A stretch of 42,500 nucleotides of DNA, from positions 3,395,001 to 3,437,500 of the forward strand of contig NC_092582.1 in assembly GCF_037975245.1 (NCBI RefSeq). The letters are read 5' to 3'. Below are positions 23,350 through 34,203 of this stretch, piece by piece (position 1 is the stretch's first letter; each line of letters opens with the position of its first letter). Both the position numbers and the translations under genes were made by a program. This DNA comes from Apostichopus japonicus (lineage: Eukaryota; Echinodermata; Holothuroidea; Aspidochirotida; Stichopodidae). The notes beneath the pieces were generated by a model. It saw only the letters and a program-made list of their open reading frames with translations, ran no database searches and was not told the DNA's origin.

Positions 23350-24112
23350 TTATTACCGTATTAACAGAAACCTTGCAAAATCTAGACTGTCACAGGAATG
23401 TTACATGTGTTAGTCAACGCTGTGGTTTGTCTTGAGTTGGGTCACTGTGTCCAAAGATGATATGTTCACACATAACCCAATTAGTCCCCCCACCCCCCAC
23501 CTTCCCCAGTTACTCATTGTTTTGCTCTTTTTTTTTGCTGTAACTTAAGTAAGCGACTATGCTTGTATTTGCCTTATCTTTTCTTGTTAAATTAACTTTT
23601 CTACATGGTCTAAGACGGTGGCAACTGCAACACGACATGCAGCTTTTTGAATTTCTAGCTCATAACCTTCTTTAAAAATGTAGGATACCACAATATGAGC
23701 ACCCCCCCACCCTCCCTTTCTCTGTCTCTCTCTCTGGTTGCAGTTCGATGGTTTTTGAAACAGATGTATTTGTTATTATAAATCCTCTCAAGCTTGGTTT
23801 TTATAACCAGACCCATCTATGACTGAGATTTCTCATTTCCCACCCTTGTCCTAAATTTGTCTACTTCCGTTTCAACCTGCTTTACAGCTTATAGGTCATG
23901 CACAGATGATTTTGAGAAATTTTCAGACATTTGCATGAAGACACTTTCAAGTGATATGGTCATGCTATGTGAACTGCTAAAATTAAACGCTAAATGAGAC
24001 CAAATCTGTTGCCCGATGAAGAAAGAAGAACCATCCCGAATGGTTTAAGTCTTCATATATCAGACTGACTTTCCTTGAACTTGACAAGATCTGCAGAATC
24101 TAACATTCCATT
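23350..24112. other. Intergenic stretch without assignable features
   Basis: Homopolymer C and CT-rich patches near 23485-23505 and 23701-23735 are the only features. A degenerate half-unit of the following minisatellite may begin near 24096. Confidence 0.5.
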
Positions 24113-25138
24113 TAGAATTTAACACTTGATGTAGAATTTAACACTGGATGTAGTATTTAACACTGGATGTAGCATGTAACACTGGATGTAGGATTTAACA
24201 CTGGGTATAGAATCTTACACTTGATGTACAATATAACACTTGATGTAGAATTTAACACTTGATGTAGAATTTAACACTGGATGTAGAATGTAACACTGGA
24301 TGTAGGATTTAACACTTGATGTAGGATTTAACACTCGATGTAGAATTTAACACTGGATGAAGGATTTAACACTTGATATAGGATTTAACACTGGGTGTAG
24401 AATTGAACACTTGATGTACAATATAACACTTGATGTAGAATTTAACACTTGATGTAGAATTCAACACTGGATGTAGAATTTAACACTGGATGTAGAATTT
24501 AACACTTGATGTAGGATTTAACACTTGATGTAGAATTTAATACTCGATTTAGGATTTAACACTGGATGAAGGATTTAACACTTGATGTAGAATTTAACAC
24601 TGGATGTTGAATTTAACACTGGATGTAGCATGTAACACTTGATGTAGAATTTAACACTGGATGTAGGATTTAACACTTGATGTAGAATTTAACACTCGAT
24701 GTAGAATGTAACACTGGATGTAGGATTTAACACTTGATGTAGGATTTAACACTGGGTATAGAATCTTACACTTGATGTACAATATAACACTTGATGTAGA
24801 ATTTAACACTTGATGTAGGATTCAACACTGGATGTAGAATTTAACACTGGATGTAGAATTTAACACTGGATGTAGGATTCAACACTGGATGTAGAATTTA
24901 ACACTGGATGTAGAATTTAACACTGGATGTAGGATTCAACACTGGATGTAGAATTTAACACTCGATGAAGGATTTAACACTGGATGTAGAATTTAACACT
25001 GGATGTAGAATTTAACACTGGATGAAGGATTTAACACTCGATGTAGAATTTAACACTCGATGTAGGATTTAAAACTTGATGTAGAATTTAACACTCGATT
25101 GAGGATTTAACACTGGATGAAGGATTCAACACTTAACA
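24113..25138. repeat. 19-bp minisatellite, about 54 units
   Basis: The consensus unit is tagaatttaacactggatg, with main variants at tt/ct/gg (acttgatg, actcgatg, actggatg) and tagaa/tagga. From the unit at 24113 to the last at 25120 is 1007 bp, exactly 53 x 19, so there is no net indel across the array. A marked variant (acaatataac) recurs at 24229, 24419 and 24780, spaced 190 and 361 bp. The unit contains stop codons in several frames and is unlikely to be coding. Confidence 0.97.
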
Positions 25139-25254
25139 ATGTACACATGTTGTGATTCTAAGCACCAGGGGTGTAATCTGTGAAACAGTAGTAAAGACGC
25201 CTGCTCACATTGATAGTTATAAAAGCCTATAAATGAACATTTCCAACCAAGAGA

Positions 25255-25402
25255 AGAGGGATGGCTGAGTGGTATATGCATGGACTAACATCTGTGACAG
25301 AAAGATTCAAGCATCTGTTTCCTAACTTTGACTGCGAAGACCCCCACCCCCCAACCCCCCCCCCCCCCCCAAATAAAAGAAAAGAAAAGAAAAGAGAGAG
25401 AC
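25255..25402 (+). mobile_element. tRNA-derived SINE
   Basis: An A-box-like tggctgagtgg (25262-25272) and a B box gattcaagc (25304-25312) stand 42 bp apart, start to start, as in a tRNA. A C-rich run and an A/G-rich tail of aaaag repeats (25371-25400) follow. It cannot be read as a clean functional tRNA cloverleaf, and the A-rich tail points to retroposition. Confidence 0.6.
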
Positions 25403-26106
25403 AAAGCTGGTCATGAGGTGAAACTTTCTGGTTTGGTGATCTTCAATAATCTTATACATCTGTCATATGGAATGAAATGCCCAGAGATGGAGAATATGAC
25501 TTTAAAGCCAATAAAATTGAAAATCTAGACCAGTGCAAACACAGTCATTTTCCACATGCATAAATTGGCATTCAATTTTGTTCATGAACTTAAGTCAGTA
25601 AATTTTAAAAATTTAGACTGAGATTGTAGACAGTATTACCTTTGTCTACGATAATTCTGAAGGTTAAAAGAAAGGTGGCGAATAATCCTATCAACCCTTT
25701 CATTTGAATGTAGTATGCTTAACATCCATCGAAAATGTTGAAGTCCTAGGAACGCAAAATTTGACAAAATGTCAGAAAAGTCAATTGGTATTATTTTGGA
25801 TTTCAAAGTATGTGTCATTTGTACATGTCTAGTGTGTACCATTAAGAGCATAATATCTTGCATGGGCTGCTTCACCCCCATATCCACCCACCCCACCCCC
25901 ACTTTACACATACCTCATACTTTTACCTTTGGATTTATACACACTCACCCTTCCTCTACCTACCCTAATTTATGCATACGTTGACATTCAATGATTTTCA
26001 TGACCTAATTATGTCAGTAAATTTCAAAGTTTAGGGCAGACTGAGTTTACAGATTTTCCTACTCTACTTTAATGCATACATCACTACTCCTTAGTATCAA
26101 CTGTGC
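25403..26106. other. Intergenic stretch without assignable features
   Basis: Open frames on both strands overlap around 25636-25984, which argues against either being real. CA-rich and C-rich patches lie near 25870-25950. A block resembling aaattttaaa-tttagactgag appears twice (about 25597 and 26020), suggesting an old local repeat. Confidence 0.4.
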
Positions 26107-26468
26107 ACTGTAACCATAGGCGTAGGAGGCGGGGGGGGGGGGGCTGCAGCCCCCCCAACCAAATATTTTTGTGAAAATTTGGGCAATATGCTGAGAATTT
26201 TTCGGGCACCTACTGAAAGAAAAATAATTGCAATCTGTTTTTCAATGGTTAAACTTATATTATTATTATTATCAGTATTATTGTAACGACTTCCCCAAAA
26301 ATGCTAACAAATATGGAAGGGTTATAACACGGCAAATGATTGTTTGTAATTGGCATGCGATATAGTAACCGATACGTACATTAATTGTTGAATTTTTTAA
26401 AATTTTATTCGGGCAAGTAGTTACAGCCCCCACAAATCAAATTGGGCTCCTACGCCTATGACTGTAAC
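26107..26468. mobile_element. Non-autonomous hAT transposon (MITE), 346 bp, with 8-bp target duplication
   Basis: The element spans 26115-26460. Its left end cataggcgtaggagg pairs with the right end, whose reverse complement is cataggcgtaggagc. Both sides are flanked by identical 8-mers actgtaac (26107-26114 and 26461-26468). An 8-bp duplication with short terminal inverted repeats is the signature of hAT insertion. It has no coding capacity. Confidence 0.85.
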
Positions 26469-28330
26469 ACAAGTATATCTCTTCTCAAGTTAAGAATCCA
26501 TCAAAATGCAGGGAGGGTTTAAATATCTACTTGAAATTTACATTCCTTGGAAGGTTATATCAGGTCTTCTGGACTTTTCATGTTTTCCTAATGACTGTTA
26601 TCACTCTTTCAAATAACAAGTCAAGCTATCATAAAGAAGGTTTTTTTTTTCATTTACAGCTCTCTGTCCACACAGCTGTTATTTACAACTTGTCATTCAG
26701 ATTAACTTTCTGAGAGGTGTCTTGCAATATCCTACATGTGAACAGAGACGGCATATCGAATAATTGTCCTTCGCAATAATTCTAAGCAGTTGAGTAACTA
26801 TAACATTTCAATGATTGATACCTTGTAAAATGATTTAATAAAAAAAAGGAGGTCTTTAGTTTTTAACGACAACATTACTAGGCATCAAGAGTACCTGGTG
26901 TTGACGGAGGGGAAGTGAGGGGTGGGGTGGGCTGGGGCGCGGCAAGAAAGAAGGAGGGCACCACTTCTGCCCCTGTATTTATGACTGTGGTATATTGGCT
27001 TGGTTTCCAGTGATATCTGCAGTCTCCATTTTGCCCCCAAGTTTTTCCTAAAGATGTTTTCCCTCACCCCACCAACCTGTCTCCATTCCCCAATCTCGTG
27101 CAACTATTTCTGTCACCTAATTCAATAAGCATTCCTCTAAAAGCCGCCCACTTTTCCATAAAGACCTACCCTGTAACCGTTTTGATGTACCTGTATCAGA
27201 GAAAGTCAGTTTGCATCACAAAAGAAATTATTTTTGGTTGACTTTTCTCGGTTACTACCCTCAGCAGACAATCATCCTTCTAATGTTGTTATGATGTCGA
27301 ACTGTCATCGCCGTGGATAAATTGTGATACGAGACGTCCGACCTCATCACCGGAAATGCTGTACTGTTTCCAGACGACTTGTAAGAACTGTTGTGATCGT
27401 GGGTTTGTCAGCTTGTTGTGTATGGCAGCCTCTCTTAAAGCCAGACTGTACAAAAATAATCAAATCGAAAAAAGACAAAAAAAAAATGTAAGTAAAAGAT
27501 TCGCCGGTATTTTGTTGATAGTCATATTTTATGTCTTGAGTTTGAAAATGATCTGAGTTGCTTCTAACAGAATTTCCCTGGAGCAATTCTAAATCTATCT
27601 AACATTAGTCAAATTACAACTTTATAATGAGGTGGGATGAGAAAAGGGGATATGGATGGGGATGTGGGGGGGGGTAGGGAGGTAAGAGATGGGAAGAATG
27701 TATGGTTGATGAAGATAACAGAGAATGGTTACTCCGAAGACAATTTGACTCCCAACGAATAAGGGGGAAAAGCTTAAGTTCCTCTTCAACTCCAAGAGAA
27801 GTTGTGAGACAATTGAATTCTCCTTATATTAAAAATGAATCACATTCTTTGAGACTTTTGATTGTTTTTAAGTCGGATTATGATGGTCATCTCAATGGTT
27901 CAAGTAATTAAATTTCTAAACCAGTGAGGTTTAGTAATACAAGTTTGAGATAAACAATTCTTCTGCCTTAATTCTCAAGAAAATTATCAAAGGATATGTT
28001 AAAACAGGAATGAAATAAACTTCAGAAAAAGTTGGCACAAAGAGAGACATAAACAGAAAGAGTAATCATCTAGGAACTTCAAATGAGGGATTAGTCAGGA
28101 CCCACCACACGCCCCACCCACCCCCTCCCCCCCCCAAGAAAGGATGTTAAGAATGCTTAAAAGCTACCATGGACTATGGATCTTGGCAAGCTCTGAAAAT
28201 TGTAGATAAACTTTCTGTCTGGTAAAATGACAAGACCAACTGTTGTGCTATGCCCGGGGCGGGGGAATCATTTAACTGTTCAAATTTTGCGTAGCAGTGC
28301 TGATCGTTGTAAACTTTTGTCTCTTGCAAT
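26469..28330. other. Intergenic stretch with G-rich cluster
   Basis: Mostly unremarkable. It holds a G-rich cluster at 26909-26937, a G homopolymer near 27667 and a C-rich stretch near 28105-28134. The open frame at 27702-27911 is the most protein-like here but shows no domain. Confidence 0.4.
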
Positions 28331-28400
28331 ACAGCTATGTGCAGCTATGTGCAGCTATGTACAGCTATGCACAGCTATGTACAGCTATATACAGCTATAG
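28331..28400. repeat. Decameric tandem repeat (acagctatgt), seven units
   Basis: Seven consecutive 10-bp units acagctatgt/gcagctatgt with single substitutions. The translated Tyr/Cys/Ala-rich frame across it results from the repeat. Confidence 0.9.
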
Positions 28401-28949
28401 AGCTTGTGTACAAATCTGCACTGTACATCTTTGCATTTGTATAGCAACCTGCCCGTATTGTAGGCATTTCGTAATGCGAGACTGGATAAATTAGTCCCTG
28501 AATCCCCATGGTTTGCAAACCATAAAGTTCTCTAGTGTATCTTTTAGTGGCTAAGTTTAGAACCAATCAAGCCAAGGAAAAAATGCAACAATTTAGTCAA
28601 ACAGGAAAAGAAACCTGAGCATAAACTTTGTCTCAAAAGGATGATAAAACTGCTGGAGGTACCGACAGAAAATGAACACATGGCCACACTTGCTATGGAA
28701 GTCAGAAATAATCATAATAATAGCAGCTAACAGGGATAAGGTCTCAAAAAAGCTACTGTAAGGCTTCCTGATCCTTGGGTCTCTAAACCAAACTAAATTA
28801 ACTAAACTATAAGACTGGACTCAACCAAGTGAGAGAGCTGAGCAATATTTGGTCAAACAGGACAGAGAGACTAATAACTATATCTCTCAAAAGATTGTTC
28901 GTGAAATACAAGCAAATCATCAAAGTAAAGTCTAATATTACATTCAACA

Positions 28950-29180
28950 CATATTGATTCAAGCAAATGCTCACTACTGAGGCAGCCAAGCTAGCCGTGC
29001 ACACTCTAGTTACATCCAGGTTGGACTATTGCAACAGCCGCTTGATTGGTATCGATAAATCACTCGTCTACATACTTTAAAATGTCCAATGTACCTCTGC
29101 TCGCATCATTGTCAATTGTAAGAAGTATGACTCTATCACACCAGAACTCACTGCTCTTCACTGGCTCCCCATACAACAGC
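28950..29180 (+). mobile_element. CR1/L2-like LINE, 5' part of an interrupted copy
   Basis: The + strand translation gives LTTEAAKLAVHTLVTSRLDY then CNSRLIGIDKSL, and later ARIIVNCKKYDSITPELTAL followed by HWLPIQQ, the conserved C-terminal region of the CR1/L2 reverse transcriptase. There is an internal stop. The copy breaks off exactly where a SINE begins (29181) and resumes at 29560. Confidence 0.85.
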
Positions 29181-29559
29181 GAGGGGGTGTTGTGGTCAAG
29201 TGGTTAGGCAGTGGACTTGTGATCTAAGGATTATAGGTTCGAGCCCTCCATTGCCTCTCTTCACCAAGGTGTATAAATGGGGACTTGCCAGGTGACTTGT
29301 AAATATAATTGCGTGCGCCGTTTTGTGGCTGCACCCTATGGAAAGTCCCCCAAGGGACACGTGGCTGTGGTGCACTGTGGTGCCCCAGGAGAGATTGTTT
29401 GAATTGTGCACACTTTGGTGTGTAGGCGTGACAAGTTACCAATGACCAAGGAAAAGTTGCACATCCGGGACAGCAAGTTTGCTTATAAGGATGTTCATTA
29501 ATCAAGAAAAAAATCAGAAAAAAACCCCAACTGCGTATCATGTTCAACCATCACACAGA
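29181..29559 (+). mobile_element. tRNA-derived SINE inserted in a LINE
   Basis: The A box tggtcaagtgg (29193-29203) and B box ggttcgagcc (29236-29245) form a tRNA-like head. A body of about 250 bp and an A-rich tail (about 29504-29524) follow. The 22 bp just before the insert (29159-29180) recur after it (29560-29581) with one mismatch, as expected for a target-site duplication. About 30 bp between the A-rich tail and the second copy are not explained by a simple SINE end, so the exact right edge is uncertain. Confidence 0.7.
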
Positions 29560-29985
29560 CACTGGCTCCCCGTACAACAGCATATCAAGTTCAGAGTACT
29601 TCTTCTTGTGTATAAAGCTTACAATAAACAATCTCCACCTTACATCTCGGACTTACTTCAGCTTCAACCATCAGGCATACAGCTCAGATCAACTACATGT
29701 TCACCTCATTTTATTGAACATACCCAAAACTTACACTGTGTCATTTGCCGATCCATCATTCTCATGTTTTGCTCCTAAACAATCGAAAGCATTTCGAAAC
29801 CACATCGAGAATGCTCAAACTGTATATATACATGTATTCAAGAAACTGCTCAAGTTTGATCTATTTGAACAAGTGTAATTAATTTTCATGTAACTGTATT
29901 TTAGCGCCTTTGAACAACTGTTGTTGATATTGGCGCTATACAAATGTTTTCTGATTGATTGATCGATTGATTGATTGATTGAAGG
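29560..29985 (+). mobile_element. CR1/L2-like LINE, 3' part with microsatellite tail
   Basis: Translation continues HWLPVQQHIKFRVLLLVYKA then PPYISDLLQLQPSGIQLRS. After a frameshift it reads SFSCFAPKQSKAFRNHIENA and FKKLLKFDLFEQV, the usual terminus of these ORF2 proteins. The 3' UTR ends ggcgctatacaaatg followed by (ATTG)n at about 29951-29982, the typical tail. The copy is dead. Confidence 0.85.
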
Positions 29986-30747
29986 TACATCTGCTCTCAG
30001 TGTATTGTATTCTTGGGGCTAAATGATTGCCACCTTTATTGTCTATAAAGTCAAGTTTCAGCAAAATAATAGTATTATTAACAGTCATTTTAAAATACTG
30101 AAAGTTAACTTTGCCTCAAAAGCTCTCACTTCTCATAGAAACTTCATGAAAACTTCAAAAAGAATTTCAAACATAAGTGAAAAATATTCAAATCAAAATA
30201 TGTATGTAAACACAATACAATACAAGTCGTAGTTGCATTGTGAGAAATGCCACACACAAACAGAAGGAGCTACTTAGCAGGGTAAATATATCTCAGTTTG
30301 GCAGTGTAAAATCCATATAACAGTATTAATATTAGTAGTCAATATCATGAATTACTATAAGTGCATTCATTAAAATTTACTCCTATGATCCTTGCATACA
30401 TAGAACTTGGCAGAATGGAAAGGAAAGATTTTAAAAAAAATGAAGGGTTTCATTTTCTCTGAATCTTTTTGAAAATAAAAGAGTCATCCCCAAATTATTG
30501 CATTACTTTAAGGCTTTTTTACTATTTGTAATAACTTAGATTTCACATCAACTTCAATTACTCAGCACCAAATACAAGTGTATGATTTTACATAATTTCT
30601 AAGATTACAGCTCTAGATTTATACAATTTTAGTTTTCATTCAACTTGAAAAAAAGAAACGAAAAAGAAAAACCAGGAAGAAGATAAAAGAGAGAAGATGA
30701 AAATCAGACAGTCAAGTGCAACGAATATAACAATATTGCCAATTGTC

Positions 30748-31041
30748 TTAATAGAGCAAAAAAGTTACTTTAGCCTCCTCAGAAGCACTCAACTGCTCAA
30801 AGAAAAAAAGGAAAAATGAAAAGAAAAGATGTTCATGAAAAACCTCAAAAAGAATTTCAGACATGACTGAACACATCGAGATGTACTTTTCGAGAAAGGT
30901 TACAGACTTAAGAACCTGTACTTTTCTTGAGCTGGTGATATATTTGTTTAAACCTCTTAATGAATTTATCCTCTTAACATATTCTCTTTCATTTTCTGGC
31001 AGTTTCATGCAACGATCGTCTCGAAATGATAATACGGCATG
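30748..31041 (-). other. Coding-looking open segment, unidentified
   Basis: On the minus strand the frame is open from 31041 to a stop at 30748. It reads FRDDRCMKLPENEREYVKRI, then NSLRGLNKYITSSRKVQVLK and SVTFLEKYISMCSVM. The first two thirds have mixed charged and hydrophobic composition like a real helical protein; the end becomes Phe-rich, probably intronic or UTR. I do not recognise the family. Splice sites are weak: a possible donor lies at tacag-gttctt on the minus strand, and no strong acceptor precedes the ATG at 31008-31006. Part of it resembles 30088-30185, so it may be an old repeat rather than an exon. Confidence 0.25.
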
Positions 31042-32209
31042 TCACGGCGGAGACCTCTGCCTCTCTTAGACAAACAGGTGATCATAATTAACTAATAATT
31101 CTCGATCACTGTTTACCTTTGTTTTAACCTTTTTGAGGTGATAAAACTGTTTTACAAAAGACTGGTTCTGTCAACAAAAACGCTGCATCTCATTACCGTG
31201 TCTTGTCCCGACAATAGGAGGAACAGAGAGAGGCAGTGTGTGTAACTTTAACACATGTTTTTCTTGCGATGGCTTGGCCATACATGACTAAAGTCGTGTA
31301 GGTTATTTCACACATGACGTGCTGAGATTGATATTGCCGCTCCTCTCCATTTTCCCCAATCAGTCTTCCCCGTCGGTGACACTAGGAGAAGAAGCGTCAC
31401 GGTTCATGCTCCGATTGATCAAATATTAGCATGGCGATTCCTGCGGGACAGATTTACATGACGAGGCGCAAGACGTTAATAACGACAGAAAAAAAACACA
31501 AAAAAAACAAATAACAAAAAAACTATGGCACGGAGGGTCCTGCTTGCGCCGACACTGTAAACATATATATATATATAATATATATATATGTATTTGTATG
31601 TATGTATGAACAGTATATCTATATATATATATATACAGTATATCAGTATGTTTATTCATATTAAAAAATAGCCAACATGCAAAGGGGGCACAGAAACAAA
31701 TAACATACTTCTTCTAAATGAGATGCTGGTAGTAAAAAAAAAAGGGGAAAAAATTACAAAAAATACAAAAACAGACTCAAGGCAGTAATTGAGCTGTGTG
31801 CACAGTGGGGATATTGTGGGTTCACTTTCCTCAAACTCGAGGGTTGGAAATGGGGAAAAAAATTCAGAGATTCTCTGGTACAAGGCTCAAGGGAGATATC
31901 ATGAGAGAAAGGCAATACCGTGATTGCTCAAGTTGAAAAGATGCCTTGTGACAAGCGGTCTCTTGTGGTTAAGGAATGAAATCGCACGGAGATTTGTGCG
32001 CCTGCTGTAATTGCCAGCCAACGACACTGGTATATATATCCCTAGTTAAATACGTGTAATACTAAGAGATCTCAGAGCTAGATTGTCGGTTAATTTTCAC
32101 AGCTGACGGATTCTAGGCTCGCGACTTTACAGGGAAAACAAGGGATTCTCGGGGGCCGCTTTGATGAGGGCACGGACGCACCACTGCCCATGCATTTTAA
32201 TGCCTGAGA
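31042..32209. other. Intergenic DNA between the two unidentified open segments
   Basis: Contains the TA-rich microsatellite at 31561-31641 and A-rich runs. Open frames on the minus strand at 31426-31883 are repeat-driven or Phe/Ser-rich without domain features. Confidence 0.4.
31561..31641. repeat. TA/TG-type microsatellite
   Basis: Two (TA)n blocks are separated by tatgtatttgtatgtatg, followed by a repeated tatacagtatat motif. Confidence 0.85.
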
Positions 32210-32473
32210 ATGAAGCTAAAAAGTCATCAGCCAGAAACTGGGAAAAGCATGGGGACCTCAGGCAGAACACGACTGGGACATTGGGTAGGAATAAATATGA
32301 TACGCTTATGCACATGTAAAGTAGGAGGCTTAACTCTTAGCTCATCTTGGAAGAGTTTTATTAACAATCCCACCAAGGTTGATGAACCAAATAAGCAAGC
32401 AATTCATCAAACTTCCCAACAACTCGACAAAGTTCTAGATTCACTCAAAGATCACAGTGAAGAAGAAGAATAG
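32210..32473 (+). other. Possible C-terminal exon or gene remnant, unidentified
   Basis: The open frame ends FINNPTKVDEPNKQAIHQTS then QQLDKVLDSLKDHSEEEE and TAG. The last 40 or so residues look like an amphipathic helix with an acidic C-terminus. A possible acceptor (aactcttag) precedes them at about 32331-32339 but its pyrimidine tract is poor. An AATAAA lies just after the stop (about 32484). No upstream exon or known family is recognised; it could be chance. Confidence 0.25.
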
Positions 32474-32920
32474 ATGAAGAAAAATAAAAATAGAGAGAAA
32501 AGAGCGAGAGATAATAAGTTATGAAAGACATAACTACGTATGACTGGTATATTACGTTGTAATTATATGTGTAGGGAGATTAATAATGACAAATTATAAT
32601 GACTTGTTTATACATGTCTGCTCTACAGGTAGTACCAAGTGTTATGATACACAGTACATAGCAAGAGTCAGATTTGAAATGTTTTCAACCATTTTCTCTA
32701 TTTCAAGAGTTGCATCATTGGCAAATGGCAGAATGATGGGGGAAGAGTATGTCGTGACATACCAAGGCTATAGGACTCTAGAGATTTAGGCAAAGACATC
32801 ATCGACATAACTCAGAAATAAAAGGTTAATCCATATCATGCCCCCGATCCCTCCCCCTTCACCCCCACCCCCATTCTCTCCTTTAAATTTCTGTCCTTTA
32901 TGGGATTTCCTTTCCGATCA

Positions 32921-33115
32921 GTCTCTCCTGGAATGAAACAGGTGAACAACATCCACGTGTATCAGAAATAAATGATTGAGAAACAGCATCTCCCGTCCCC
33001 CTGACGTCTCCCTAAGATTTTTACAATCTCTAAGATTTAATATTCGACCATGACCCAGAGTCTCTCCTCAAGTGAAACAGGTGAACAACATCCACGTGTA
33101 TCAGAAACAATTGAT
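32921..33115. repeat. Partial local duplication, offset 139 bp
   Basis: The 24-base block from gtgaacaacatccacgtg onward is identical at 32942 and 33081, preceded in both places by tctctcct and a short variable part. The rest of the period is poorly conserved. Confidence 0.7.
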
Positions 33116-34203
33116 CCAAGCACATCAGTTTACACTATCCCCCCCTCCCCCCCACTGTCCCCTAAACTGGTTCACTTTCTGGCAATTTTGTAAATTTCAA
33201 TGTGACCATGCATGCATGTGACCATGCATGACCCATATTGTGTTGTACATTTGACTGACATATTGTTCCATAGGGAGGTGATTCAAATATCGTTGTGAAG
33301 ATTTTACTCATGTCTTGCCTACTTTGCATTTAACAATCGAGGCAGACTTTGTCATTGTCCTTAAATAAAAAGGTTTCAATGGATGAAATGAAATATGTCT
33401 GTAGTGTTTATATAGAGAACAATGTCTGTGCTTTTTTACTGTTTTAAGTTTTTAAATATCAGAAATACAAGCTTGTAATTATAGAAATAATGAAATGCAT
33501 CATGTTGCTTTAAATTTACTGTTTTTCTATCCTTGTGTTGTTGTTGTGAGAAAGGAAAGAAGATCCTTTGGTTGAGAGGACTTCTGGACTAAAATCAAAC
33601 ACTTTAACAATTTACATTTTCGTTTTTTTCCCCCCAGTCAACTTGTCTTTCGTAAATTTGGACACTCTCTTCTCAAAATGTTAATAACAGTATAATATGG
33701 ATTTTTATCATCAAATTCACCGCTAATTTAACAACTTGAGTTCAAAATGTTTGATGGGTTTAAAATCGAAATAGTACAACCTGGTCTTGACAGGAATGGA
33801 ATGCATATCAGAATGTAGACCTGAATAATCATTCAGTCTACCCGTCACCCCTCAATAATTATTTGTTGGTATGTTATGAGTCCTATGTATGCTTAACGAA
33901 GCATCACCTCAATATTTTACGAACCAAGCCTTACGTCTTATAGGTCATCTGACATCCAGCAATATCACAGTGTACTTTACACCTGATGTTTGTTTCTTGT
34001 TCACCTTTTCGATGGTTGCCTTGAATTAGAACAAACCAGATCGAGCTGATCAGAGCATTTATTTTCGGTAAAAAGAGGTAAATCATCCAAACATGTTGAA
34101 AGGACCACAAGGTCTATGTTTCCATTCTTTAAGAACCGTAAAACCAAGACAATTAAAAAAAACCCACATGTTATTTATTTTTTTAATTTTTAATTTTTAT
34201 TGT
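33116..34203. other. Intergenic stretch without assignable features
   Basis: AT-rich, with a short catgcatg-type repeat near 33207-33232 and homopolymers. No coding signal. Confidence 0.5.

Noticed and set aside
24113-25138. CRISPR-like array
   Set aside because: Units abut with no spacers, the genome is eukaryotic, and there are no cas genes. It is a minisatellite.
25255-25330. Possible tRNA gene
   Set aside because: A and B boxes are present, but the acceptor stem does not pair clearly and a C-rich then A-rich tail follows, so a SINE fits better. The same reasoning applies at 29181 and 35640-35745.
27702-27911. 69-codon frame with REWLLRRQFDSQRIRG
   Set aside because: Mixed composition but no domain, no splice context and no neighbouring coding segment.
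28807-29004. Minus-strand frame
   Set aside because: It is antisense to the plus-strand LINE reverse-transcriptase remnant.
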